From the NCBI GenBank assembly GCA_031460455.1, contig JAVKTQ010000004.1, positions 124,001 through 188,000 of the forward strand: 64,000 nucleotides of DNA, written 5' to 3'. Positions 7,510-15,195 of the stretch are shown piece by piece. Position numbers and translations under genes: made by a program. The notes below the pieces were generated by a model. That model was not told the DNA's origin, made no database searches, and worked only from the letters and a program-made list of their open reading frames with translations. The DNA is from Sporomusaceae bacterium. Its GTDB lineage: Bacteria; Bacillota; Negativicutes; Sporomusales; UBA7701. How positions within the stretch are numbered: the stretch's first letter is position 1; every line of letters begins with the position of its first letter.

Positions 7510-7800
7510 GGAAATAAAAAAAACCCTCGTCCTGATAGGGACGAGAGGTTGCTCGCGGTACCACCCTGTTTGGCCGCGTGCGCGGCCCAACTCGTTAGGG
7601 CGCGGACGGCAATGGCCGTCGATGCCCTTCCCCTGGTAACGGCGGGGATATCCCGGCGGCTCCTACCCCGCATAATGCGGCTCGGGCTGCATTTCCCAGG
7701 CCCATTCACCGTGCCCAAAATACCGGCCTTCCACCGTCGCCGGCTCGCTGTGATTCTCCACCACGGCTACTCTTCCTGTTCATCAACTTTGGCTGATTTG
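7510..7800 (-). promoter_or_regulatory. T-box leader of trpB, tryptophan-specific
   Basis: Minus strand shows GATGAACAGGAAGAGTA (Stem I), the specifier loop GTGAA-TGG-GCC with TGG at 7702-7704, the T-box core GGGTGGTACCGCGAGC (7551-7566), and a terminator CTCGTCC ctatca GGACGAG then eight T (about 7514-7546). Same specificity as the leader at 20-310. Confidence 0.95.
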
Positions 7801-7811
7801 GGTTTGCTTGG

Positions 7812-7841
7812 ATTATAGCAGCAAAGGAACGGGCCTGTCAA
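7812..7841 (-). promoter_or_regulatory. Sigma-A promoter of the trpB T-box
   Basis: TTGACA (7836-7841), 18-bp spacer, TATAAT (7812-7817) on the minus strand. The -35 box begins nine bases after the stop of the aldo/keto reductase gene, with no terminator between. Confidence 0.88.
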
Positions 7842-7849
7842 GAGAGGGT

Positions 7850-8878
7850 TTAGTGGCCGACTTCTTTGAGGTGCTGCAGATACATGTTATAGTTCTTTTT
7901 GATTAATTCGGGGATGGGGAGGTTGTAGGGGCAGCGGGTGAGGCAGACGCCGCATTCGGTGCAATTCTGCACGGATTCGATGGCTTTTTTGGAGAAGCCG
8001 ACGGCGACTTCTTTGGACATGCGGTGGGCGACGACGGGGTAGGCCATGGCGGGGGTGATCATGACGCCGTTGGGGCAGGGCTGGCAGTATTCGCACCGGC
8101 GGCAGAACTGGCGGCCGAGGCGGTCGCGGTATTCGGCCATGAGGGCGCGGTCGGCGTCCTCTATGATGTTGGGGGCGTCGTAGATGGCGGCGACTTGGTC
8201 GACATAGGCGATGGAGTCGAAGCCGGGGATGGGGATGACGTCGGGGAATTGGCGGAGGTATTTGAAGGTGAGGGCGGCGTTGTCGAGGACGCCGCCGCCG
8301 AACGGCTTCATGGCAAGGATGCCGAGGCCGAGGGAGCGGGCGGTGACGTGGAGTTCGTCGGCGGCCGCGGGCTCGACGAAGCTGAAGGGGAACTGGATGG
8401 TGGCGAAGTGGCCTGTTTTGATGAGGCGGTTGGCCATGGAGAGGCTGTGGGAGGTGAGGCCGATGTGGCCGATTTTGCCTGCCTGCTGGGCTTTGAGGAC
8501 GGCTTCGAGGGCGCCGCCGGGGCCGGAGATGGCCTGCCAGTCTTTTTCCTGGGAGACCTGGTGGAGCTGGTAGAGGTCGATGTGGTCGGTCCTGAGGAGG
8601 CGGAGGCTGGCGTCGAGGTGTTCGGCGGCGCCGGCGGCGTCGCGTTTCATGGTTTTGGTGGCGAGGACGATTTTGTCGCGCATGCCGGCGAAGGCGCGGC
8701 CGATTTTGTCTTCGCTGCCGATGTAGGCGTTGGCGGTGTCGTAGAAGGTGACGCCTTTGTCGTAGGCGCGCCTTAGGACGGCGACGGCTTCGTCGACGCC
8801 GAGGCGGATGATGGGGATGCCGCCGAAGCCGAATTCGGAGACCCGCAGGTTGGTTTTGCCGAGAAGCTGGTAGCGCAT
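7850..8878 (-). CDS. Aldo/keto reductase with C-terminal 4Fe-4S ferredoxin domain
   Basis: 342 residues from the ATG at 8878, behind GGAGGG. Residues 1-240 form the AKR barrel: start pattern LGKTNLRVSEFGFGGIPI, catalytic region FYDTANAY, and HIDLYQLH. The last ~100 residues hold CRRCEYCQPCP and CTECGVCLTRCPYNLPI, which bind one or two Fe-S clusters. Such fusions are common in anaerobes; substrates are mostly unknown. It is a cytoplasmic oxidoreductase and stands as a single gene. Its transcript probably runs into the trpB leader. Confidence 0.85.
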   Translation of the reverse strand: MRYQLLGKTNLRVSEFGFGGIPIIRLGVDEAVAVLRRAYDKGVTFYDTANAYIGSEDKIGRAFAGMRDKIVLATKTMKRDAAGAAEHLDASLRLLRTDHIDLYQLHQVSQEKDWQAISGPGGALEAVLKAQQAGKIGHIGLTSHSLSMANRLIKTGHFATIQFPFSFVEPAAADELHVTARSLGLGILAMKPFGGGVLDNAALTFKYLRQFPDVIPIPGFDSIAYVDQVAAIYDAPNIIEDADRALMAEYRDRLGRQFCRRCEYCQPCPNGVMITPAMAYPVVAHRMSKEVAVGFSKKAIESVQNCTECGVCLTRCPYNLPIPELIKKNYNMYLQHLKEVGH

Positions 8879-9060
8879 GGTTTCCCTCCGTTTTCCAGAT
8901 GTCTTTATGGGGATATTTCGGCCGCGCCGCGCCGGTTTCCTGCCGGGGGCGGGCGATGCGGCCGGCCGATTTTCGGGCGGGGAAAAGTTGTATCCGGGGC
9001 GCAAGAGTGTTAGTATATATTATATCGAGATTATCTCTTGCCCATTTTACGGAGGATGGA

Positions 9061-9819
9061 ATGAATTTATTCGGTTCGAAGAGTAGTGACGGCAACTTCC
9101 AGAAGTGTATCGCCGAGGCGCGCAAGTGGTTCGAGCGCGAGGACCGGGAGAAGGCGTGCTACTGGTATACGAAGGCCGGGCTGGCGGGACGCGCCGACGC
9201 GGAGATGCGCGATCTGGGGGATTATCTGGTGGTGGCGACGGAGTACCGGCCGGAGATGGCGAGCGAGGTGGCCCGCCTGATCCTGGGGCGAAGCGGCCCA
9301 ATACCGGCGATGTATATGCAGGATGTTTTCTGCTGCGCGCTGTTCGTGCCCGACCGGGCGCTGGAGCAGGAGGCCATCCGCCGGGTGCTGAGCGATAGGC
9401 TTAATCCGACGCTGTGCGTGCGGATCGCGGATATGTATTTTGAGTATGCGGCCGACCGGCGCGACCAGGTGCAGGCGGTGCAGTGGGTGCAGCGGGCGGC
9501 GGCGGCCGAGGCGCGGAGCTTCAGCGACTGGTCGGCGAAGGCGTACGCGCTTTTTCTGCTGGTGGACGAGGACGAGAAGGCCAAGCTGGCGGTGCTGGGC
9601 TGCGCGCAGAAGGCGCTGGATCTGGCGGGCACCGACCCGGATGTGAATGTGGACGCGCTGGAGGATCTGCTGGAGGCTTTGGGGTTTTTGGAGTACGACG
9701 GCAGCCTGATCGCGAAGTATCTGTACGAGAAGCTGCTGGCGAACAATAATATCGCGCTGCCGGAGAAGCACCGCATCTGGCAGGATCTGAAAGAGCTGCA
9801 GGAGCACCTGAAGGGGTAA
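9061..9819 (+). CDS. Hypothetical alpha-helical repeat protein
   Basis: 252 residues starting at ATG 9061 behind GGAGG. Almost wholly helical with Ala/Glu/Arg-rich repeats such as AEARKWFEREDREKACYWYTKAGL and AVQWVQRAAAAEARSF, which resemble Sel1/TPR units; these usually mediate protein contacts. No signal peptide or catalytic motif. It is divergent from the aldo/keto reductase and converges on an HD-GYP gene with a shared terminator. No specific function can be assigned. Confidence 0.7.
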   Translation: MNLFGSKSSDGNFQKCIAEARKWFEREDREKACYWYTKAGLAGRADAEMRDLGDYLVVATEYRPEMASEVARLILGRSGPIPAMYMQDVFCCALFVPDRALEQEAIRRVLSDRLNPTLCVRIADMYFEYAADRRDQVQAVQWVQRAAAAEARSFSDWSAKAYALFLLVDEDEKAKLAVLGCAQKALDLAGTDPDVNVDALEDLLEALGFLEYDGSLIAKYLYEKLLANNNIALPEKHRIWQDLKELQEHLKG

Positions 9820-9830
9820 TGCGCGGCAAA

Positions 9831-9862
9831 AGCCTGAAACCGGAGACGGTTTCAGGCTTTTT
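9831..9862. terminator. Bidirectional terminator
   Basis: AGCCTGAAACC ggagac GGTTTCAGGCT then TTTT; lies between convergent genes. Confidence 0.9.
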
Positions 9863-9883
9863 AATGTGTTATACTATTTTGTT

Positions 9884-10897
9884 TTATATCGCGGGCAATA
9901 CTTTTGTCTCCCCCGGACTTAACGCTCGGACGATGAATTTCCCCAGTTCGCCGGCCAGGTCGATGAGGGGTTTGCCGACGGTGCGCGAGGTGACGTCGCC
10001 GTCGAGGAGGACGGCTGAGCCTGCGGGCAGGACGGCGACGGTGTCGAGGAAGGTGTCGACGATGTGGGGGTCGAGTTTGCTGCCCCGCGACCAGAGGAGG
10101 ACTTCGTAGGCCTGGTGGGGCTGGTAGGCGGCGCGGTAGGGGCGGTCGGCGGTGACGGCGTCGAAGTTGTCGGCGACGGCGACGATGCGGGCGAAGAGGT
10201 GGATGTTGTCGCCGGCGAGGCCGCCGGGGTAGCCGGTGCCGTCGTAGTTTTCGTGGTGCTGGCAGGCGATGTGGGCGGCGGAGATGGGCAGCGCCCACTG
10301 GCGCCGCAGGGTGTGGAAGGCTTCGAGGGCATGGTGGTGGATGGCCTGCCACTCGGTGTCGGACAGCGGCCCAGGCTTGTCGAGGATGTCTTGCGGGATG
10401 CGCGTTTTGCCGAGGTCGTGGAGGAGGGCGCCGACGGCGAGCTCGGCGAGCTGGCCGGGCGGCAGGCGCAGTTTGGCGCCGATGAGGACGGAGAGCAGGC
10501 ATACGTTGAGGGAGTGGCTGAAGGTGTAAGGGTGGTGGATGCGGAGGTTGGAAAGGTGGCGGAGGATGTGGCGGTTGTCGATGGCGTTTTCGACAGTTTT
10601 TACGATCAGCGCTTTGAGCCCGCCTATTTCGATATGGCGGTCGCGGAGGAAGCGCCCCGCGCCGCGGTGGATGAACCGGAGGGCTTCGGCCCCGGTGCGC
10701 TGGTCGAGGAGTTCGTCGGGGTCGATCGGTCTAAAGGGAGCCCGACAGGAGATGAGGTCGGTTTCGGGGCCGGGGCGTGCTGGGTAATGGGTGGGCGGGA
10801 CCGAGGGGACGTCAGGAAGCGGGGCGCCGGTTTGGTCGTATTGGCTGCGGGCAAGTGTCATTGCGGGTGCGGGCTGGCCGGTTGTCAGGCTGAGCAT
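9884..10897 (-). CDS. HD-GYP domain protein (likely c-di-GMP phosphodiesterase)
   Basis: 337 residues from ATG 10897, four bases after GGGGGGAG. After a ~100-residue N-terminal part without a known domain, the HD-GYP domain shows HSLNVCLLSVLIG, LLHDLGKTRIP, the downstream HHALEAF, and HHENYDGTGYPGGLAGDNIHLFARIVAVADNFDAVTADRPYR, i.e. the HD pair and the HHExxDGxGYP signature are intact. Such enzymes hydrolyse c-di-GMP with a di- or tri-metal centre. No membrane segment. It is a single gene; a related protein is encoded at 16450-17508. Confidence 0.88.
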   Translation of the reverse strand: MLSLTTGQPAPAMTLARSQYDQTGAPLPDVPSVPPTHYPARPGPETDLISCRAPFRPIDPDELLDQRTGAEALRFIHRGAGRFLRDRHIEIGGLKALIVKTVENAIDNRHILRHLSNLRIHHPYTFSHSLNVCLLSVLIGAKLRLPPGQLAELAVGALLHDLGKTRIPQDILDKPGPLSDTEWQAIHHHALEAFHTLRRQWALPISAAHIACQHHENYDGTGYPGGLAGDNIHLFARIVAVADNFDAVTADRPYRAAYQPHQAYEVLLWSRGSKLDPHIVDTFLDTVAVLPAGSAVLLDGDVTSRTVGKPLIDLAGELGKFIVRALSPGETKVLPAI

Positions 10898-11347
10898 TGT
10901 TCTCCCCCCCGAATGCATGGTGTTTTATGTTTTATTTTACATCTTTCCCCATGTTTCCCAATTAAATCCTAAATTTATCTTAAATGATTCCTAATAAACT
11001 ATTATGTCGAACTATAGTTGCCTGCCGGGATTTCTTTCCGACATTGTCCGCCATTATCCGCTATTTGGCGGCGGCGATGCGGACAAGCTCCGACAAGAGG
11101 GGACGGAAAATGCCGGCGGATGCGATGGGGGCGGCGGTTTGGCCGGTCGCTTCGTGTCGAAATTATTTTCGCGGCGAACGGGGCGGGAGGGGAAATTTTT
11201 CCTGCTATCCTTTCTGCAAAAATATGTTACTATACTTGCCACCAGAAAAATAAATGTGTTATACTATTGTCGTAGATAAGCGATATTGATACGTATCATT
11301 GATGCGCAAGAGCGATGTATTGTGCATACCATTTGGGAGAGTGATAG
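10898..11347. other. Intergenic region between HD-GYP and GAPDH genes
   Basis: About 450 bases without a credible gene. The left 100 bases are AT-rich and probably carry the HD-GYP promoter. A hairpin-capable pair TTGTCCGC / GCGGACAA lies near 11045-11085. The right end holds the GAPDH promoter. Short open frames here lack ribosome sites and coding character. Confidence 0.6.
11236..11265 (+). promoter_or_regulatory. Promoter of the GAPDH gene
   Basis: TTGCCA (11236-11241), 18-bp spacer, TATACT (11260-11265). Confidence 0.75.
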
Positions 11348-12394
11348 TTGGTGAAGGCCAGAATTGCCATCAACGGCTTCGGACGGATTGGCAGGATGTG
11401 CCTGCGGGCTTCGCTGGCGCGGGAGGATATCGAGGTCGTGGCTATTAACGGCACGATGGATCCGGCGGCGTTGGCCCATTTGCTGAAGTACGATTCGGTG
11501 CACGGCGTTCTCGACCGCACGGTTGTGGCTAACGACCGGGAGATTGTGGTGGACGGCAGGCCGATCAGGATATTGTCGGACCGCAATCCCGCGAATCTGC
11601 CCTGGGGCAGCCTGGGGGCGGATATCGTGATCGAGTCGACCGGGAAGTTTAATTCGGGCCGCGATTGCCAGGTGCACCTGGATAACGGGGCCGGCAAGGT
11701 GATTATTTCCGCGCCGGCGAAGGATGCGGTGCCGACGTTCGTGATGGGCGTGAATGACGACGATTACAGCCATCAGAAGCATCATATCGTTTCGACGGCT
11801 TCGTGCACGACGAATTGCCTGGCGCCGGTGGCGAAGGTGCTGCACGAGCGGTTCGGGATCGTGAGCGGGTTTATGTCGACGGTGCATGCTTTTACGACCG
11901 ATCAGCGCAGCCTCGACAACAGCCATAAGGATCCCCGGCGGGCGCGGAGCTGCGTGCAGTCGATCATCCCGACGTCGACGGGCGCGGCGAAGATGATCGG
12001 CGAGGTGATCCCGGAGCTGAAGGGAAAATTGAACGGGATCGCGATCAGGGTGCCGGTGCCGAATGTTTCGCTGACCGATCTTGTGGCCCAGCTGAGCCAC
12101 AAGGTGACGGTCGCCGAGGTGAACGAGGCTCTGCGCGCGGCGGCCCACGGTCCGCTGAGGGGCATTCTCGATTATTGCGAGGAGCCGCTGGTGTCGGTGG
12201 ATTTCCTGAAGAACAGCCATTCGGCGATTGTGGATTCGCTGTCGACGATGGTGGTGGGTCCGAATTCGGTGAAGGTGCTGGCCTGGTATGACAACGAGTG
12301 GGGTTATGCTTGCCGGGTTATCGATTTCGCTAGCCTGATGGCCCGGAGGGCCGAGGAAACTGTAGCATGGCCGACCCGCAAAGCGGCCGGTTGA
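11348..12394 (+). CDS. gap: Glyceraldehyde-3-phosphate dehydrogenase, GapB-like (NADP-type signature)
   Basis: 348 residues, starting at TTG 11348 or GTG 11351 after GGGAGAG. The NAD(P) fold begins INGFGRIGR; catalytic Cys153 is in SCTTNC and the partner His180 in STVHAFT. The acidic residue that holds NAD in glycolytic enzymes (Asp32) is Gly (VVAINGTMD), and the usual Leu-Pro pair before HKD is Asn-Ser (LDNSHKD). Both changes point to NADP use and a gluconeogenic GapB-type role. No pgk or tpi is adjacent. A small zinc-ribbon gene follows by 14 bases and shares the terminator. Confidence 0.9.
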   Translation: MVKARIAINGFGRIGRMCLRASLAREDIEVVAINGTMDPAALAHLLKYDSVHGVLDRTVVANDREIVVDGRPIRILSDRNPANLPWGSLGADIVIESTGKFNSGRDCQVHLDNGAGKVIISAPAKDAVPTFVMGVNDDDYSHQKHHIVSTASCTTNCLAPVAKVLHERFGIVSGFMSTVHAFTTDQRSLDNSHKDPRRARSCVQSIIPTSTGAAKMIGEVIPELKGKLNGIAIRVPVPNVSLTDLVAQLSHKVTVAEVNEALRAAAHGPLRGILDYCEEPLVSVDFLKNSHSAIVDSLSTMVVGPNSVKVLAWYDNEWGYACRVIDFASLMARRAEETVAWPTRKAAG

Positions 12395-12408
12395 GGAGGG
12401 TAATGTAT

Positions 12409-12618
12409 ATGTCTGCTTCTCATTCTCATTGTCCCGACTGCGGAGGCCGGGGAACGGTTGCTGCCGATTGCCCGTATTGCCGTGACAGCGACGCTCACGA
12501 GCACCACGATCTTGATGGTAAGATTTGTCCGAGCTGCGGCAGCGCAGGGTATGTGGAAGATGCCTGCCCGTCCTGCAGCGGGAGGGGAACGGCCGGCCAC
12601 TATCGTAAGGTGAGCTGA
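12409..12618 (+). CDS. Small zinc-finger (DnaJ CxxCxGxG-like) protein
   Basis: 69 residues from ATG 12409, eight bases after GGAGGG; an ATG at 12403 is too close to it. It contains four CxxC pairs: CPDCGGRGTV, CPYC, CPSCGSAGY and CPSCSGRGTA, a pattern like the zinc-binding cysteine-rich domain of DnaJ, with a His-rich segment (HEHHD) between. It probably binds two zinc ions. It follows gap, with which it likely forms an operon; a redox or assembly role with GAPDH is only speculation. Confidence 0.75.
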   Translation: MSASHSHCPDCGGRGTVAADCPYCRDSDAHEHHDLDGKICPSCGSAGYVEDACPSCSGRGTAGHYRKVS

Positions 12619-12626
12619 CCGAAATA

Positions 12627-12658
12627 AAGAACCGGGCCTGGTTAGCCCGGTTCTTTAT
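12627..12658 (+). terminator. Terminator of gap operon
   Basis: AGAACCGGGC ctggtta GCCCGGTTCTTTATTTT. Confidence 0.9.
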
Positions 12659-12686
12659 TTTGCCGCGACAGGGGATTGCGAATGGG

Positions 12687-12717
12687 AAACCGCGGTCGTT
12701 ACGACCGCGGTTTTTTA
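12687..12717 (-). terminator. Terminator of the membrane-anchored hypothetical gene (bidirectional)
   Basis: AAACCGCGGTCG tta CGACCGCGGTTT; T-rich on both sides. Confidence 0.85.
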
Positions 12718-13389
12718 TTGAATGGTAAAGGTGTAGTCGCCGATGTGATCGCCGTCGAAGGAGATTTTGACGGTGTAGCGGCCGCTCTGCCAGGAGCCTA
12801 CTTCGGCGGCGCCGGCGCCGGTGGTGAAGCGGGCGGATTCCCAGTCTTTCTTGGGCTGGGCGGTGCGTTTGATTTCGGCGACCTGCCGGCCGGCGGGGTC
12901 GATGTAGCGGAGGACGAGGGGGATGGAGGCGTCGGCGATTTTGTGGTTGTTGTTTTTGTAGGCGATTTCGGTGTAGATTACTCTGGACCGGGGGCTGAAT
13001 TCGCCGGCGTAGGTGCGCTGGGCGAGGGCGGGCGGATTTTGGCCGCCTTCGAAGAAGCGGACGGCGGTGATTTCGCCTTTTTTGCCGGCCGCGGGCGGTT
13101 TGGCCCCGTCGGCGGGCGCGGCAGGCTGCGTTTTGCCCGGCGCGGGCTGTTTGTCGTTGGCGGGCAGGATTTTGCCGGCGAGTTCGCGGAGGGTTTTTTC
13201 GAGGTCGAGGCTGCGGAGAGTTTTTTCGAGTTCGCCGCCGCCCTGCTCCTGAGCGGGTTTGGCGTCGTCGAGCGAGCGGAGGCCGATGACGACGTTGCGG
13301 ACGAGAAAGCCCCCCGCGCTTAGCAGGAGGAGGATGACGACGACGATGGCGACGAGTTCTTTCATGATTCCCGAGCGGTTGTTGTCCAT
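12715..13389 (-). CDS. Membrane-anchored hypothetical protein
   Basis: 224 residues from ATG 13389 (GGGGAGAGG four bases upstream). One N-terminal membrane segment (about 9-32), a charged, Pro/Ala/Lys-rich linker (about 45-110), then a C-terminal beta-rich domain of ~115 residues ending SGRYTVKISFDGDHIGDYTFTIQ, which looks Ig-like. It should be anchored in the inner membrane with the domain outside. No family recognised. It lies 40 bases downstream of an SDR gene and may be cotranscribed with it. Confidence 0.65.
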   Translation of the reverse strand: MDNNRSGIMKELVAIVVVILLLLSAGGFLVRNVVIGLRSLDDAKPAQEQGGGELEKTLRSLDLEKTLRELAGKILPANDKQPAPGKTQPAAPADGAKPPAAGKKGEITAVRFFEGGQNPPALAQRTYAGEFSPRSRVIYTEIAYKNNNHKIADASIPLVLRYIDPAGRQVAEIKRTAQPKKDWESARFTTGAGAAEVGSWQSGRYTVKISFDGDHIGDYTFTIQ

Positions 13390-13429
13390 ATGGCCTCTCC
13401 CCTTTCGGCGTTTCTGCTCCGGGACGTCG

Positions 13430-14167
13430 TCAGAGGATCGCTCCGCCGTCGACGACGACGGTTTGACCGGTTACCATGCCGGCGGTGAGCAGCAGGGGCA
13501 GGGCGACGGCGGCGACGTCTTCGGGGCCGCAGACTCTGCCCAGAGGGGTGCCGGCGCCGAGCCTGGCGACATGGTCTTCGCGCCCGGCGACCCAGCGGGT
13601 GAGGACGATGCCGGGGGCGACGCTGTTGACGCGGATTTCGGGGGCGAAGACTTGGGCGAGCGATTTGGTGAGGCTGATGGCGGCGGCTTTGGAGGCGGCG
13701 TAGGCGATGGAGCTGCCGCGGCCGGTGATGCCGGCGATGGAGGTGATGTTGACGATGGCGCCGCCAGTTTTTTTGAGGTGGGGGGCGCAGGCCCGGCAGA
13801 CGAAGAAGACGCCTTTGACGTTGACGGACATGATGTTGTCCCAGTATTGACCGGCCATGTTTTCGAGGTCGCCGGCGTCGACGAAGTGGGTGGTGCCGGC
13901 GGAGTTGACGAGGTAGTCGAGCCGGCCGAAGCGCTTGACGGCGTTGTCGACCATGCGGCGGACCTGGGCGTCGTCGGCGACGTCGGCCTGTTCGGCCAGG
14001 CATTCGGCGCCGGCGGCTCTGACGGCTGCGGCCGTTTCGTCGGCTTCTTTCGCGGAGCGGGAGTAGTTGACGACGATGTCGATGCCCTGGGCGGCGAGGC
14101 TGAGGGCCACCGCCCGGCCGATTCCCGTGCCGCCGCCGGTGATGAGGGCTACTTTCCGGTTATCCAT
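13430..14167 (-). CDS. SDR-family oxidoreductase (FabG-like)
   Basis: 245 residues. Classical short-chain dehydrogenase: TGGGTGIG cofactor loop near residues 10-17, VNSAGTT, Ser in NITSIAG, and YAASK catalytic Tyr/Lys near 156-160, ending with the typical GQTVVVDGGAIL. The cofactor loop followed by NYSRSAKEA suggests NADP. The ATG follows GGAGG. It could be a 3-oxoacyl-ACP reductase or a sugar/steroid-type dehydrogenase; no fatty-acid genes are adjacent, so the substrate is open. Confidence 0.85.
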   Translation of the reverse strand: MDNRKVALITGGGTGIGRAVALSLAAQGIDIVVNYSRSAKEADETAAAVRAAGAECLAEQADVADDAQVRRMVDNAVKRFGRLDYLVNSAGTTHFVDAGDLENMAGQYWDNIMSVNVKGVFFVCRACAPHLKKTGGAIVNITSIAGITGRGSSIAYAASKAAAISLTKSLAQVFAPEIRVNSVAPGIVLTRWVAGREDHVARLGAGTPLGRVCGPEDVAAVALPLLLTAGMVTGQTVVVDGGAIL

Positions 14168-14566
14168 TTTTTTGGCCTCCTGAGCGGGGCATGCCGACCC
14201 CGCGTTTTGTGCGATATTGTAATGGTTTCTACGCCGGCGCTTATATCCCTGTAACGCGAAGGGGAAAATGTGCGCTCCGGCGGCTTGTCACGCTTTTGTC
14301 ATATTTATGGGTTATCATCACTGGTGTAGGTGGTCGGCACAGCACCGGTTAACTGGCTATAATTTTTGCATTCTGGCAAAGGCACTCCGGTGCATAGCCG
14401 ACCATTTCCATATATTGTGGCCGCCGGCTGTGACGCTAGGCGGCGGCCGGGGTCCCGGGGATATGGGTAATTTTGCCCGTTGACCCTCATACTCCGCCTT
14501 TGTTATATTAACCCTGGGAGGAGTATACATAACACCGGGATTATTCCAGTTTAAGGAGGTTTTGTT
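14168..14566. other. Intergenic region with a 77-bp hairpin
   Basis: About 400 bases without a supported gene. An inverted repeat at about 14331-14406 pairs GGTCGGC with GCCGACC and, inside it, GCACCGG with CCGGTGC. A GC-rich hairpin (CCGCCGG../..GGCGGCCGG) follows near 14422-14448. The structure does not match a riboswitch class that I can recognise. Confidence 0.6.
14480..14509 (+). promoter_or_regulatory. Promoter of the beta-barrel gene
   Basis: TTGACC (14480-14485), 18-bp spacer, TATATT (14504-14509). Confidence 0.8.
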
Positions 14567-15052
14567 GTGAAGAGAATCGTACTTACAGTGGCTGCTATTC
14601 TCACCCTGAACGCCGCCACCGCCATGGCCGCTCCGATCAACGATCTGGGGCGCGGTCAGACTGCGCTGGGTGTCGGCACCGATACCATTTATCTGGAGCA
14701 TAAGCTGTCGGACAGTTTTACGCTCGGGTTTGAGAATGTCGACCGCGGCGGCAGCATGGATGGTATTTACGGGCAGTTCCAGCTTTCCGGGAATCTCCGC
14801 GGTATTGTCGGCAGCCGAGAGGTGGCTGGCGATTCCAAACTGTATGTCGGGGCTGCTGTCCACGCTCCCCTGTCTTCCGAGTGGGACGGTTACGCGTCGC
14901 TGATCGGCGGCGGCAATTTCAACGAGGTGCAGGTAGGGGCCAATCTCCGCCTGGCGAGCAACCTTGATCTCAATGTCGATTACCATAATTTCTCGCCTGA
15001 CTACGGCCGCAGCAAGAGCGGCGTGGGCGTGGGCGCGACGGTTAGGTTCTAG
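14567..15052 (+). CDS. Small outer-membrane beta-barrel-like protein
   Basis: 161 residues from a GTG behind AAGGAGG. Signal peptide of ~21 residues ending AMA-APIN. The mature part alternates polar and hydrophobic residues in ~8 strands (e.g. TLGFENVDRG, GIYGQFQLSG, KLYVGAAVH, EVQVGANLRL, NLDLNVDYHNFSP) and ends in VGATVRF, with a C-terminal Phe as in BAM-assembled outer-membrane proteins. This supports a diderm host. Function unknown; similar proteins are short OmpA/YadA-unrelated barrels. Confidence 0.7.
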   Translation: MKRIVLTVAAILTLNAATAMAAPINDLGRGQTALGVGTDTIYLEHKLSDSFTLGFENVDRGGSMDGIYGQFQLSGNLRGIVGSREVAGDSKLYVGAAVHAPLSSEWDGYASLIGGGNFNEVQVGANLRLASNLDLNVDYHNFSPDYGRSKSGVGVGATVRF

Positions 15053-15081
15053 GCTGCGGATAGACGCGGGCTGAGCAGAGT

Positions 15082-15120
15082 AAGCCCCTGCCGGAAGATT
15101 CCGGCAGGGGCTTATATTTT
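15082..15120 (+). terminator. Terminator of the beta-barrel gene
   Basis: AAGCCCCTGCCGG aagatt CCGGCAGGGGCTT then an AT-rich tract. Confidence 0.88.
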
Positions 15121-15195
15121 ATGTAGGATAGCGGCGGGAAGAGGGCGAATGTATAGTGGTGCAGTATAATCGGCCGCCATACAGGAGGTTTCCCG

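Noticed and set aside
6169-7818. 549-codon open frame opposite trpB and its T-box
   Set aside because: Antisense to TrpB2 with Gly/Val/Asp-rich composition; it also crosses the T-box, which is better supported.
10984-11279. Overlapping short frames upstream of gap
   Set aside because: No ribosome site or coding pattern; three frames overlap, and the region ends in the gap promoter.
14331-14406. Possible c-di-GMP or other riboswitch
   Set aside because: Fragments such as GCAAAG and CTCCGG are suggestive, but the conserved CACG..GGCAAACC core of c-di-GMP-I is absent and no other class fits; kept only as a hairpin.
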